DNA of 64,000 bases from Myrica gale (GCA_963930655.1 OZ005607.1:26730874-26794873), one strand, 5' to 3'; positions 22,228-34,330 are shown, counted from the first letter of the stretch. The notes: generated from the letters alone by a model not told the origin. Numbers and translations are program-made.

Positions 22228-24246
22228 TTGGCAGTGAAAAAGAAAAACTTCCATTAGCAACACCAAGCAACAGAATCTACAACAAAATCATTTGTCAAAA
22301 CCCCTCTGCTCCCACCCAACCCCAGGAGATGAACATATAATAACCTCTAGATGATAGCAATGATTAGCTGGTAGTCATCTTGTCATATATTTCTTAGAGG
22401 CAAAATCATGCAAGGCTGACCTTAAATGAAAGAAACTCAAGATTTTAACGAGAACGATCGAAAATGTGTTAATTAATTCTCAACATTCCATTCAGTGAAG
22501 GTTTTTCCTCGAACGCAGGACGGCAAATAATTAACAGGTCGGATATTAAAGTCGTAGTTGACTTTAAATTGCAAGACACATAAATCTTGTCGAAAAAATT
22601 ACGAAGCTGATCAGCTATACCCAGAAAGGGCAAAAAGAGAAGTTCAGGCTGACCTGTACAAGTCTTTATACAATAAATGTGCTGCCAATTTTCAGAATTC
22701 TCAGTCTTTTCATCTTTGTGAAGGCTTTAGCATTAAATCGTTCGTCTCTTGGAACAGGTAAGCTAAGGGCTATGCCTTCAATCACATCATTTTCCTGCTA
22801 AACAAGAATAATAGAATAATTAATAGGTGCATGTGGATAAAACTAAATTAGCAATTACTTGAAGGAATGCAAAATAAAAACATACTTCAATATTCGTATC
22901 ATGAAGATTCTTCTACTTACCGTATCAGACTCCAATACGTGACGGACGCCGTCGTAATGCCATAATCTACTATGCTGGCAAGGCTCTTTAGGGGATTCTC
23001 TACTAACAATATTTTGAGCCATTTTTTGTAGCAAAGAATGCATCCCCAACCTTCCTTCTGAGATGGTCATGAGAGATTTGTCTACGAGGACATTAATACT
23101 GATGTTCGGATGATAACCAAAACTTTCTAGTGCTTCCAGTAGGTCATCTAGGAGCTCTCCTTCACAGAAACATGCAATATCTAAAAACAAATTTTTCCGT
23201 GGATCTTCCAATCCATCGAAGCTTATTTGAAGTACATTCATAACTTCTCTGTTAGGATGTACTTTAAGTTGATCCCAGACACTTCTCCATTGCTCTTTCG
23301 TTCTGTCAAACAAAGAGGATCCCAAAACATTAAGAGCTAAAGGAAGACCTTGAGTATAATTCACAAATTTATTAGACAAATCCATATAATCTTCTTTATA
23401 AGGACGATATTTTTTGAAGGCTGACAAACTAACACTACAAGAAAAAGTGTCATCCGCTACGCGCGGGTTACTTATCTTCAGTAAAAATCTCAGTTTTATC
23501 CACGCGAATTTTGTAGCCGTCGAGTTAAAAGGCGAAAAAAGAAAAACCCAATAAAAAACCTCATCAGCCACGCTCGGTTTACGTATCGTCAGCAAAGTTC
23601 CAGCTTTCTCCACACGGTTTAAGTCAGTCGTCGGTAACCCGGTCACCATTCCGCTACCGCCTGGATCCGTCAAGAGCAATTGCAGAGCCGACACAAAGTG
23701 TTCGTCGCCAATGGTTTTCTTGCGAGATATTAGGGGCCGACGAGCTGCTATACGTTGGCGAATGTCCTCTTCGTCCACGATGTTGTTGCTCGTCGAGGAT
23801 TTCTGTCGGCAGAAATTAGGGGAAGTTGCAGCTTAGCTTCAATTGCTATCTAGATTCTGAGGTTTTTGTCTGCATCAAACAATCCGAATCCTTTGAAAAA
23901 GTTCAATGATTTGGAAAAAATCTTGTCTCCCATTTACTCTTGGCCTGAGGTCTCTGTACATCACAGGGAGAGTCTCCGGCTTGTTTTGTCGATTTGCCCC
24001 CCAAAAGTGCAGCGTCAGATAGACTAACTACATGATAGAAGAGTGCGAGGAGCAGATCAGTCTTCAGAGTATGATCTGTTCACTGATCCTCGTTCGTTTT
24101 TCTATGCCTACCTTTATTTTTTCGTCTAGCTACATAGAAATTTAGGATAAGATGTTAAATTGATTTGTCAAACTGATACAATGTACAGTATTTTCCTATT
24201 ACAATTCATCTGCTACTTGGGCCCTTCATTCTAGGGCATTTTGCAG

Positions 24247-24337
24247 ATTATATGGCAAGCTATTCAAGAACAAAGTCGTCCATTTTGTTGGATTTGGGAA
24301 TCGCTTGGCATTTGACCCAATGCCATTTTCGCTGCAG
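24247..24337 (+). other. Exon-like captured gene fragment within the CACTA element
   Basis: A 91-nt segment is bounded by a pyrimidine-rich TTGCAG acceptor and a CAG-GTGAAT donor. It encodes KLFKNKVVHFVGFGNRLAFD in one open frame. About 300 bp upstream (23890-24020), a possible second exon includes SPIYSWPEVSVHHRE. I do not recognise the protein. It may be host coding sequence picked up by the transposon. Confidence 0.35.
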
Positions 24338-26870
24338 GTGAATCACCATCCTCTGACACTCCATTCTATTTCAGGTTTCTGATAGATTGTAAGCAATATT
24401 TGTTGGAATTTTGCACTAACTTGGTCTTCCTTAGTTTGTTAACTTCTTTCCTACTTTTCTCCTCCTAATTCGGGAACTTCATTTAGATACTTGATGCAGA
24501 TGTAATTTTCATGCTCTGCAATTTGTTCCAAAAATACTAGAAACTGGTGCTTTCACTACAAGTAATAAGCCCAACGACCATGCATTTTTAATTTTGTTCG
24601 AAACCTCTGTCATTTTGCTGGTGTTTATATCCTCTTCTTACAGGTCCCTTTAGTTGTTGATGGATGATAATATCGTTAACACCGAAAGAAATGTACTAGC
24701 TGATTGAAAATATGATCGACATTCCTCATGAAATCAAATATAGAGGATTCTGGTATATGAACAAAAGTACATTAGCTTTACCTTAGGACTACATTGTTAT
24801 TTGCATTGGCTGCTGTTGTAAACCATAGGAATCCTTGTATGGTTGAATATCGTCGTCACTCTCCTAGACCCAGAGAGCATACTAGGTGCTTGTGAGTATT
24901 ACTCTGAAGATCAGAAACTGTTACAACATCACATGTATTCAGCTTTCTCTCCATCCAAACCATCAGCTCCATGCATGAAATATTAAATTGACAGAGATTA
25001 TGGCTTCCACCTCCCAACAACAGCTTCCTACTATAACAAAATTAGTCAGAATTGAAGTTCTTTGTCTATAGAGCCCATTGCAGCATCCTAGTTTCCCAGA
25101 CAAAGCATATTTGCTATCATTGTCATTAGTTGACGTCAAGGAGTAATGTAGTAGTGGTTGGATGTATGGAGTATGATTGGCTCAATTTTGAAGTTCTAGC
25201 TAACCTTTGAAGTGTTGCCATTGACATTGCTGCTCTTTGCTTATCCAAACGAAGGCTCCGTTGCCCTGAAAAAAGAGAGGATGTGATTATTATATGTGTA
25301 CATGCGTTTGTTTATGATTGTTTGTAATTGATGTGTTGGTTTGTTAGTGATTGGGTTCGTGAGTATTAACCAATCAAGTTGCACTTCCCATAAAAAAATC
25401 TTGACTGTCAGTTTATCTATAAAGAATGCATGTTGTTTTATATTTTTTATTACTTGAGTAATTGTGTCAGCGAAATTAGATGGGATGTTCAAAGTCTCAG
25501 GCATATTTTTACTACTTTATGCCAACTTAATGCCTTGCCCTTGGATTTTAATTTATATATACACCTAAACACTCCTAACTTATCACAAAGGGTTGTTTGT
25601 TTTTGCCACGGTGAACATTACTAGATAGTTATGACTGAACAAGGAAATACTCTTCTGTGTGGTGTTTTCAGCTAACTTTGTGCAAACTCTACTGACATGT
25701 TTATGTTTATATTTCAGGGTCTTATACTGAAAAGTATTATCGAGTGGCAATGCTCTTTAGTATATTACCATTCTTTTTCATTTTCTTGTTTTAAAGCAAG
25801 GAAGAATACTGTTGGCATTGACCAAATTTGCTCTGTTTTCTATCACTGTTTACTTTGGCAAATGAACTATGGACCGCCTCTTTAATATATATAGAAGCAT
25901 GATGACAAAGAAGACTGATATACAAAGAATTGATATATACACAAAATTCGATTTGGGAAGCAGTACTATAGAAGTCATGGAAAACGTCATCAAAATTTTG
26001 TTACAAGGACATGGAGCGTAGTGTTGAGCATCCAATATTCATCAAAGTGTCATTGAAAGAGCAAGAAGACAGATAACAATGGCTTAGGAAAAAAAAAGCT
26101 AAAAAAGCCTACATCCAAGACAAGCCATCTATATACGTCAAACCATATTGTTAGTTCAAATCACCAAGTACCGCTTCTGTTTTTATTGAAAAGTTGCAGA
26201 CCAAGAATGATAAAGTCATCCTCTTTTTATGCACTATTAGTTAGTGAAATAAGTTTTAACATCATTTACTCCCGTTGTTAATGGTGGAAGGCTGGAAGCG
26301 TGCACCATGATTATATTGATAGATTTCACGCAAGAGGTATTACGTCAAATAGTAATGTAAGGCTTCACATGTATAGATTAAATTGACATCCAAACATTAA
26401 AACTTCTTGTCTTTAAATATTTATATAGTGTATACATTTTTCGTTCTAAACTTCCATAAAAAAGGGATATAATGGAAAAACTGTATAGTTCACGTGCAAA
26501 CTGCAACAAGTTTAGCAGACACGGATAAAAAGACTTGGCGCCCTGGGCAAAAAATTTTAGCACCCAATTTGAATTTTAGCGCCTCTATTTGAAACTGAGA
26601 GACAACTTAAAGAATTAACAAATACTCTGGAAACCCACATCTCCCACCAAGCGTCTAAGGGACAATCTTGCTTTTGGCTCCCAGAGCTTTAAGAAGGGCA
26701 TTTCAAGAAAGGCAGTGCGAAGCGACAGTCAAAGACAAGGAGACAATAGGCTGTGGCTTCACATCAGCTCCGATATTCTCTATAAATTCTTCTCTAATGG
26801 GTTCTGATGATTCAACAGCACCCAATGTGCCCGCAGATTTGGGTGACCCAGCAATAAAGCAGAAATCAAT

Positions 26871-27170
26871 CTCGGCACATAATAGTGAAGATCCCACATA
26901 TCTCGGCTGCAGTTTCTGTTCTTCAACTTTTGTTTTTCACACCTAATAGTGGAGATCCCACATATATGACACTCGACTCTCTTTGATGGTGAGAATGTGG
27001 GTGAAACGAGTATGCTCTGTTCTTTCTCGGCACCTAATAGTAGAGATCTCACATATCTCGGCTGCAGTTTCTGTTCTTTAACTTTTGTTTTTCACACCTA
27101 ATAGTGGAGATCCCACATATATGACACTCGACTCTCTTTGATGGTGAGAATATGGGTGAAACGAGTATGC
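26871..27170. repeat. 155-bp tandem duplication within the CACTA element
   Basis: CTCGGCACATAATAG at 26871 recurs as CTCGGCACCTAATAG at 27026, and the following 140 bp are nearly identical. Confidence 0.75.
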
Positions 27171-29149
27171 TATGTTCTTTCTGTTCATTTGCACTATGCT
27201 CTGTTCTTTCTGTGCAAGACGTCGAAGCAGCTCACACAATTTGTAATATGGTGCGACATATTATTATGATTAAGAAAGTAACATTAAAAATAACTCAACT
27301 ACAGGACTTCGAATTGCCAATAAATCACCATGAAACCACCACGGGAAGTGGTCGGTCTACTGCTATTATAGTGCGACAAAAAAAATCAACGCCTACCAAA
27401 ATTGGGTCTCTAAAAATTAACTGTGACCACCACTTCCTGGAGGCAGAAATCAATCTCGGCAGCCATTGATCCGTCAGGAATGACCATTGCCCACAAACTG
27501 CAGCCGTAAGCGGAAGGTTGAGCAGACCACTGGTACGCGTCAAGAAAACAAATCCAACGGCGGCTCGGTGTCGTCGTTGAAGACCGTGGCTTTCTTGACG
27601 ACACAAGGATCGTTGTGGATAGAGCAACCCCGACGACCCTGATCAAAACTCGATACTCTTTAGCGACGGAGATGCCACCCTTCTCCCAACGTCATCTCCG
27701 ATCGACATAGGCAAGTCATTGCTGACGGAGGAGGACAGTCGTCACGGAAGGCCAACGGGCACGCGGCAACCGCGACCAGGCTTCGACGACTGGAAACCGT
27801 GGCTGAAGAGCTTCTTCGACGGCTTGCACTACCTTTGCCTACGGGAGCCGTCAGCGAGGAAGCCCTGTTTTCTTGTAGTGTAAAGAGCTCCAAAGCTTCC
27901 TTATAATTCAGTCCTTTAAGTTCATGGAGATACATATCTCCTCCTCCATGACTAGATAACAAGTGACGATCTCGGCTTGTAAAAATAATTCTACTCCCTG
28001 GACCAAACCAATCACGAGCCCCTGCTAATGATTTGAGTTGTTGTTGTGTATTCACATCATCGAGGACAACAAAAACCATCCTATCACGCATTCTTCTCGC
28101 TATCATGTTGGTACCTCGACTCACATTCCGAACAACTAATTCTTTTTCCTTGAAAATCTCACAAAGAAGTTGTTTTTGTAGAAGAACTAAACCTTGATTT
28201 TCACTTGATTCTCTAATCGAAGCAAGAAAGCTGCTACCTTCGAATTGATGAGAAACACTATCATAAATGACTTGTGATAGAGTTGTCTTACCAACTCCAC
28301 CCATCCCATGAATCCCTATAAAACGCACATCGTTCAATCCCAGAACGAGTAAGTCTATCATTTCCATTACAGGGGAGTCTATTCCAACAAGCTCACGGTA
28401 AACGGGTGAGAATTTGAGATTCAATTTCTCAAATATATCACCAACGATTTTTCGAATATATGTTGCTTGAGGCCTACAAAAAAATTAGAAGAATTTGATT
28501 CAATGAGATAGTGAGAGAAGAACAGACAAATGTGCTGTCAATAATTCCAAAGTTTCCAAATTACCTATTTTTTCTACACAAGAACAACAGACAAATGTTA
28601 CCTGTTACGTAAATCCCATCCGGCGATATTGCCCACTTCTGTCATAGCGGCTCTCCAAGATTCCGTCTCGGGGTTTTTTGCGTGCTCGTCAAAAGCTTTT
28701 TCGAAGGTCTCTATCTGTTTTCGTACATCTGAGGGATCTACATCATAGAAAATGGATAAAATTTCCAGCTTAGTCCGTGTCTTGCATTCGACAATCTCCG
28801 GAAGTTCCTTCAAGCACCATTTGGAGGAAGCATAGTTTGCTGACAAAATGACGATCGCGTACAAGGATTCTCGTATTGCTTTGAAGAGCTCTTGAAAAAT
28901 ATATTTTCCTCTCTCAAATTTTTCGTCATCCCTAAAGGTAAGAATGCCTTTCTTTTTTAATGCCTCGTATAAGTGGTCTATAAAACTCGGCGGGTGTCTG
29001 GGCCATGAAAACTCAAGAAAACTTCGTGTTTCCATTTTTCACTCCTTGCGATTTGGAAAATTGAAACCACCACAAAAGTTGCCGACACGAAGTCCTCGTC
29101 TTCGTCCATGACTCTTTCTCGAAATTCAAAGAAAGGTGCGGTCAAATCA

Positions 29150-29370
29150 GTCTGAACAGCGTGACAAATATTTAATTAAAGAAACGCGTCTTCGCAGAAA
29201 CCACACACTTCAAAAGAAATCGAATCTTTTGAGGAAAAGACCGAGAAAACGCGTTCCAAACAAGCCTTTTTCACCGTTACGCGATTGCCTTTTTTTGACC
29301 GACCGAGCTATGTCCAAACTCATATTACTTTCGACTGGGTCCCATTTTGCGTGTATTTTGTGTTAGATCG
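29150..29370 (-). promoter_or_regulatory. TNL-c 5' flank module with paired ACGCGT palindromes
   Basis: ACGCGT occurs at 29184-29189 and 29249-29254, 75 and 140 bp upstream of the TIR-exon ATG. The module, ending CCCATTTTGCGTGTATTTTG, is shared with 41.42-41.69 kb and 52.04-52.27 kb. ACGCGT fits the CGCG core bound by CAMTA calmodulin-binding factors; any regulatory role is inferred. Confidence 0.45.
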
Positions 29371-29518
29371 CATTTCGGGTCTCCTTCCAAAAGAACCAAT
29401 TGATTGGTCGATCTCAAGCAATCGATTTTTCGAATATATCTTTTGGGTCTCCTTCCAAAAGAACCAATTGATTGGTCCGTTCCAGCCCGACAAAAGCCCT
29501 AACAAAGAAGCCCACAGG

Positions 29519-32125
29519 CAGGGGCGGACCCAGGCCCGGGCGAACCTGGGCGGCCGCCCGGGGTCCGTCCCTGAAAAAAAAAATTAATATATACATTTTT
29601 TTTTAAAAATAAGTTGGCCCTCATAAGTTGGCTTGGGCCGCCCGGGGTCCGTCGTTCTCGGTTCTACAGCCTCCTCAGGCTTTCCCACCTCTTCAGCCGA
29701 CACGCACTAGACGACGGCGACGACGAAGGAGGACGACGCCCGCTCCTTTCTGTGATTTTTGCGAGTACGACGTTGTAAAGCTGCACAAATTCTGCTTAGC
29801 GTAGCGTTTTGGACCCAGTGTTTGACTCTGCGCTCTGCGTATCCGGAGAAAACTAAATTAGAACTATCATTCTCCTAGCACTGTCCAACCAGGTAATTTC
29901 TTAGTACTGCCTGATCATTTCTATTAATTTAAAGCAGGTTGTGATACAGACGATGGTTGAGTTCGTAATTTCCTAAATTATATCTCGAGCTTGCTTTTTA
30001 TACAAATGCAAGAGGTCTTTTCTCGATGATGTGTTGGGTGACAGCTATTGTTGACCATGTTTGCCCTATGCTCTTTGAAATTGATGTAAACTTTCTGTTT
30101 ACTTGCAAAATCAGCAACGCAACTTTCTGGTAACTAGTGGAGAAGAAGAACAAATATCTCCACAGCAATCGGACAAAAGAAAACAGAGAAAAGGAAATAA
30201 GAAAAAAAAATTTAATTAAAATTTGCCTTGAGCTCAGTTTGTCTACTAAATGAATGAAACTTGAACAAAAAGTTTGATTTTACAAAAAGAGAAGTTTAGA
30301 ATTTACTAAAAACCAATACAGTGGTTACTATAAATGGTTTTAGGTGTTTCCTTTTTCCTCGATGCCGAGAATGTATTCACGTGCTGGAATGAAATATCGT
30401 GTAATTGATAGACTTAATGTAATAGATACAAGATATTAGAAATTGTTAACTTATTGTTCTTTATGTGGATTTGTGTAGTGAAGATCAAAATCCATTGCTG
30501 GAAGCACATTTGAACTTTGCCAATATACTTGCTTATTTGCGGTAGGTAATCTCCTTTCTTTAAAACTTTTTTTCATTTCTTGCTTGACTCTAGTTTGGAT
30601 TGTGAAGGAAACCGGAGGAAGGGACGTTATTTGTGTAGTAGTTTTTAGGTTGGATTGTGATGTTGTGAGCCTAGGACAACCTTAGTTGAGCCCAATCTTG
30701 TTTGCTATTATTCTTAATTGTTCAAATGTTGAGATTTGGTGCCAACACTTTTTTATTATTGAAATTTTAAACTATTCATGCACGGCCCAGCAGTTGTAGT
30801 AAACTATTCATGTGTGAGGAGTTATCGATGTTTCACCATCACTCTGGAAGGATTGCTCAGGCGCACTGGTGATTTCCTCATAGATGGAAGAGTGATGGTG
30901 TATAATAACTTGTCTTCTGAGGGATTTATCAAATGTGATTCAAGAATTGACTTCCTCTTGGATGGTGTGAATGTTATGTTGTTTCATGAAGTTGCTTCAG
31001 CTGATCAGTTGGTGGCCGGTAGCATCATATTAGCATCAATATGTGCAGCAATTGACCAAATTGGCTTTATTTATGAGGCATCCTATAACATCTTTCGGAG
31101 GCATGCCTGTGACTCTTCATTGGTGCTTACTATTCTACATGTCTTTGCTTATCTATGTGGACAGAAGTTCTTTGGCCTCACAAAGTTTGGTTTGTTTGTG
31201 ACTGTCTTCAAATCAATAGTCATGTTACTTGAGGGAATAAATTTGTCAGTTCATGCTGCCTGTTGTTCTCCATCTGTAAGCGAGGTTTATGTTCAGTTCC
31301 ATCCATCCGGAAAATGCCCATTTGCAGAGGGTGCTGTTTCTCTAGATATGGTTACATCACTGCTTTTAGAAGTGCTCCAGAATAATGCTGTGTTAGAAAC
31401 CACAAATTACGACATGGTTAAATCAGTTAATTTTTTGAATTCCAGAGTTCTGTTTGACAATTTTAAATTTGAAGTTCATTCATGCCGTGAAGGGGTTTAT
31501 TGTGCATCTGATATGAATTCTGATGCCTCCTGTTGTTTGGATTATGATGCCTCCTGTTGTTTGGACAAGTATGACAAGTTATTATACACCATCACTCTTC
31601 CATCTGTTTCTATTGATACTGGTATCTAATGCGTTGCAAAATAGTTTTTTTTTACCCTTTTTGAAGAGGCGTATGATACTGCTGCACAATTTTGTACAAC
31701 CATATGTTGGATATTAACATCACAAATTTTAAGTCCATAAAGCACCAAAAAATTTCTTCAGGCCATCAATGAGCAGCCTTGTCTGTAGTTCTGTGCTTGG
31801 TTTGTGTTGTTTTCCAGAGCTTGAGTGATAGTCCATATAGCGGACTCTATGGCGTGAACTGTCTATGCTAAAATGCGAGTTCCTCGCTCAGTTTCTCTGC
31901 AGACTGGAAAAGTTGTGACAACAGCTTCTGCTGCTGGTGTTGGAAAATTCCTTCTCAAGATTGAGAAGCGGACAATTGATTATGTTGACTATGTCGAAGC
32001 TGATTATGTATTGATTTTGATATTGTAACTAAGACAATTTTTTACATTAGGTATGAAATTTTTTTTTTAGTCATTTTGCTTTAAAAGTTCGCCCGGGTTG
32101 GTTTTCATTCCTGGTTCCGCCACTG
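29519..32125 (+). mobile_element. Non-autonomous hAT element, 2607 bp, carrying an unrelated ORF
   Basis: The left end CAGGGGCGGACCCAGG and right end CCTGGTTCCGCCACTG are inverted counterparts. A perfect 8-bp target duplication CCCACAGG flanks it (29511-29518 and 32126-32133). There is no transposase. The left subterminal region repeats GCCGCCCGGGGTCCGTC at about 29551 and 29638. The interior contains a 283-codon open frame and other exon-like segments, so it resembles a gene-capturing (Pack-type) element. Confidence 0.85.
30778..31629 (+). pseudogene. Captured host gene fragment, possibly MEE22/EMB1611-like C-terminal region
   Basis: An open frame of 283 codons lies inside the hAT element. 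It has ordered globular-protein character, with segments such as SIILASICAAIDQIGFIYEA and HVFAYLCGQKFF. From memory these resemble the C-terminal helical region of the plant MATERNAL EFFECT EMBRYO ARREST 22 family; this is unverified. A short in-frame duplication (DASCCLD twice, 31522-31566) is present. The frame lacks a convincing start and ends abruptly, so it reads as one long exon of a larger gene. A further exon-like stretch near 30480-30545 may encode NPLLEAHLNFANILAYL. Confidence 0.4.
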
Positions 32126-32139
32126 CCCACAGGGCCTCG

Positions 32140-32660
32140 AACTCAGGAGAAGGGGACTAAAAGGGCCTCACTTGCTGCCGAACAATATCCCATTCGCCGA
32201 AGAGGTGCTATAGCATGTAGAAAATCTCGCTCTCGAAATCACCCCCGCGGAAGGTGGTCGCTTAGGTTGACCAACACGAGACGTTTTCCTCTGAAAACAC
32301 TACAAGCTGCTGCGGTACACCCGCTGTAGTTTGCCGCAATCAAGGCTTGACCCGCCGCAAAGGAAGGTTTTGTGCGTCCTAGGGAAAGATGCAACACATC
32401 CCCTCTATCGTTCCCGTGCCATCTACTGCCGCCCTACACTAGGGACTGCAGAACTCTCGCATGCTACGTATTAAAACCCCCTGGTGTGTATTCTAAAACA
32501 CGGAGATTACTCTCAAAATTTTACTCTTAAAACTTTCACTTAGCATTGGGGGCTCGCCTCAAGAGAAAGCTCTGTTCGTTCTATTATGTTCCACAGGTCC
32601 ATTTCTGGTGGAGATAGCTTGATGGGGGGGAGCCCATTAATCATCCGTTGGGCTAGATCA
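32140..32660 (+). mobile_element. Gypsy-type LTR remnant
   Basis: The sequence TTTCACTTAGCATTGGGGGC resembles the leader motif of gypsy LTRs, and GGGCTAGATCAATTTTGGGC near 32650 resembles the end and primer-binding region seen near 18.63 kb. CACTACAAG at 32298 also resembles a CACTA terminus, but no partner end is found. Confidence 0.35.
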
Positions 32661-32664
32661 ATTT

Positions 32665-33155
32665 TGGGCACAATCATTCATTACTTACTCAAAATGACAA
32701 AAACTGTCATTAATGGCAAGTAGTGGAATCAAAATGACGGGCCCTCCCTCAATGTTTCTTTTTTCTGTGTTTAATGAAGTGCCAACCCGTAGATTCAGCC
32801 ACCCTTACTTGTGAAGAGTAATCAGTACTGTCCTTTTTTTTTTAAGTTCAAAGGATGTTTAAATGGAAAAAATAAACTTGAAATTTTAACTGGCATTCTT
32901 TTTCTTTTTTCTTTTTTGGCTTTTTTCTGAATGTTCTGGGGACGACCTAGAGTGTCAAATATGGTGCTGTGTTCATGCCATTTAAATATGATAATCCAAT
33001 GACAAGAATAAGTATCCATAATTTGTGCATCATTTTGACTCTTTAGGTTTTTTTGTTTTGTTTGGTGGTTCTATGAGTACAGGTTAATGACCTTGCAAGG
33101 TATGCTTGACGGAGATATAGAACAGAACACTATAAGGAGATGTAATATTCCTAAT
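32665..33155 (+). pseudogene. ACD11 relic: intron 1 and part of exon 2
   Basis: The region 32680-33080 matches intron 1 of the other ACD11 copies. It ends in the acceptor ACAG followed by GTTAATGACCTTGCA, the start of exon 2. Most of the next 40 bp are missing: the sequence jumps to ATGCTTGACGGAGATATAGA and AACACTATAAGGAGA, then diverges. The gap lies between two CTTGCA copies of the intact exon, so a short-homology deletion is likely. It is non-functional. Confidence 0.75.
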
Positions 33156-33159
33156 GAAT

Positions 33160-33600
33160 TTAGGAATATTAGCCACCAATCTGCATACAATATATATGAG
33201 ATGTAACATGAGAGAGTTCCGAGGAAAGAGTTGAGACACATTGGGCTACCTCATGAGAATTGGTTGAGCTATGAGAGGGGTCAAATTTGAAAGCTTAACT
33301 GAAGTCCCATGAGAAGTTGCTATGAGATACTTAAAGCACCTCAGTAGACGCACAAGCTGGAATTGTGGCTCTAAAGCTACAAAATTCTAACTCTTCAGAT
33401 CCCTCATTAGAAGCCAAAGTTGCTTACTTCCAAGGCTTCGACTGGAAACAGAGTTTCAAGAGACTAACACCAAAATTCAAAATCCTTTTCGAAGATAGAA
33501 GATGCTTCAACAAGTCGTGTCAATTAATATCTTCAAAATTAGACACAATCCTTCCTCATACCCAATTATAGACTTCTTGAGTTCTCCACTAAGAGCAGGA
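33160..33600. repeat. Cluster-specific repeat shared with 46.53-46.75 kb
   Basis: ATTGGGCTACCTCATGAGAA followed by GGGGTCAAATTTGAAAGCTT occurs here (33240-33320) and near 46580. From 33365 a 68-codon frame has no recognised domain. Confidence 0.5.
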
Positions 33601-34000
33601 AATTATAAATATGAAGATCCACGTAAAACAAGACATAAACCCAATACATAAAAAAAGATGAAAAATAAAGCAAAATAAGTATCAGATAGAAATCAAATTG
33701 TTCATAATGCCTACGTATTGGTGATGGAATCCCCAAGCTTCAAGAGTCAGATCTGTCAAGTTTTAATTAATTAGGTGGTTCTTCCAAGACATTATATATG
33801 AAATTAATCTTAGACGAAGTTTTGTTGTTATGCCTACAGCAGAACTTTTTCATTTAATTAACTACCTCATTCAAGAAGAGAATGAACAGAGACTGGTACA
33901 ATGTCGAGGGCTTGTTATTTATATAGCTTGTAAATATCTCGAGTCCTCGCAAAACAAGTTCTACGGCACTTCCAGTTGATCAAAAGTCTAAATAGAAAAA
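33600..34000 (+). repeat. Duplicated ACD11 downstream flank with the hAT empty site
   Basis: The reverse complement joins sequence matching 10400-10544 directly to sequence matching 15057-15260. It preserves the ancestral target GTTATGCC (33827-33834) without the 4.5 kb hAT element. It represents the 3' flank of the ACD11 relic just upstream. Confidence 0.8.
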
Positions 34001-34029
34001 AGAATTGGAAAAACAAGAAGTATTGAATG

Positions 34030-34330
34030 AATCTTGTCCATAACAGCAGGAAACTAAAAAGTTCAAAAGATTGATAGTTTCAAATTGTCGCTGGTTCCGG
34101 TTGTTCCGATACTCTGTTTTCACTTTCACTGGCAGGATGAAAAAGCAACTTGACTTCCAAGACAGAACATTAAGGAATGCAGTGTATGGAAACGAAAGAC
34201 ATAATTACGATGACATAAACACGGACAGCCTTGATTGTAAGGGTATGCCTCTTCCTTCGTGGGAAGGGTTTGTCCAAATGAAAAGTTTATTAATTTCCAT
34301 ACTCCCGGGTACGTGGACGAGCAAAGGGAG
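34030..34330. repeat. Repeat shared with 41.24-41.40 kb and 46.75-46.86 kb
   Basis: AATGAATCTTGTCCATAACA and GTATGCCTCTTCCTTCGTGG blocks recur in the two other intergenic regions. They mark duplicated intergenic DNA between TNL units. Confidence 0.6.

Larger units (their letters stand above)
23433..27880. mobile_element. CACTA (CMC/EnSpm) transposon, non-autonomous, 4448 bp
   Basis: The ends are CACTACAAGAAAAAG and, inverted, CACTACAAGAAAACA, flanked by a 3-bp TAA duplication (23430-23432 and 27881-27883). Removing the element makes the NB-ARC frame of TNL-c continuous. Subterminal regions are rich in CGTCGG and GACGAC motifs, as is usual for CACTA elements. I see no TNP1- or TNP2-like transposase. 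The interior holds exon-like sequence (24247-24337) and a 155-bp duplication. Confidence 0.92.
22675..29109 (-). pseudogene. TNL-c: TIR-NB-ARC gene split by a CACTA element, LRR lost
   Basis: The TIR exon is 29109-28602, starting at an ATG that encodes an acidic MDEDEDF leader. A 1-bp deletion near 28988 shifts the frame within the first TIR helix; beyond it KKGILTFRDDE and SSKWCLKEL (with the catalytic Glu of TIR NADases) are intact. The NB-ARC exon starts at 28474 with GMGGVGKTT and VFVVLDDVN, is interrupted by the CACTA insertion (23433-27880), and resumes at 23432 with GLPLALNVLGSS to the donor at 22921. The MHD motif reads MHS. The next exon (22794 to about 22675) begins the LRR linker and then breaks into unrelated sequence. 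No LRR or C-JID remains, so it is not functional. Confidence 0.85.

Noticed and set aside
27152..27646. Several frames of 80-105 codons in the CACTA right end
   Set aside because: They are low-complexity, overlap on both strands and lack transposase motifs; read as subterminal repeat sequence.
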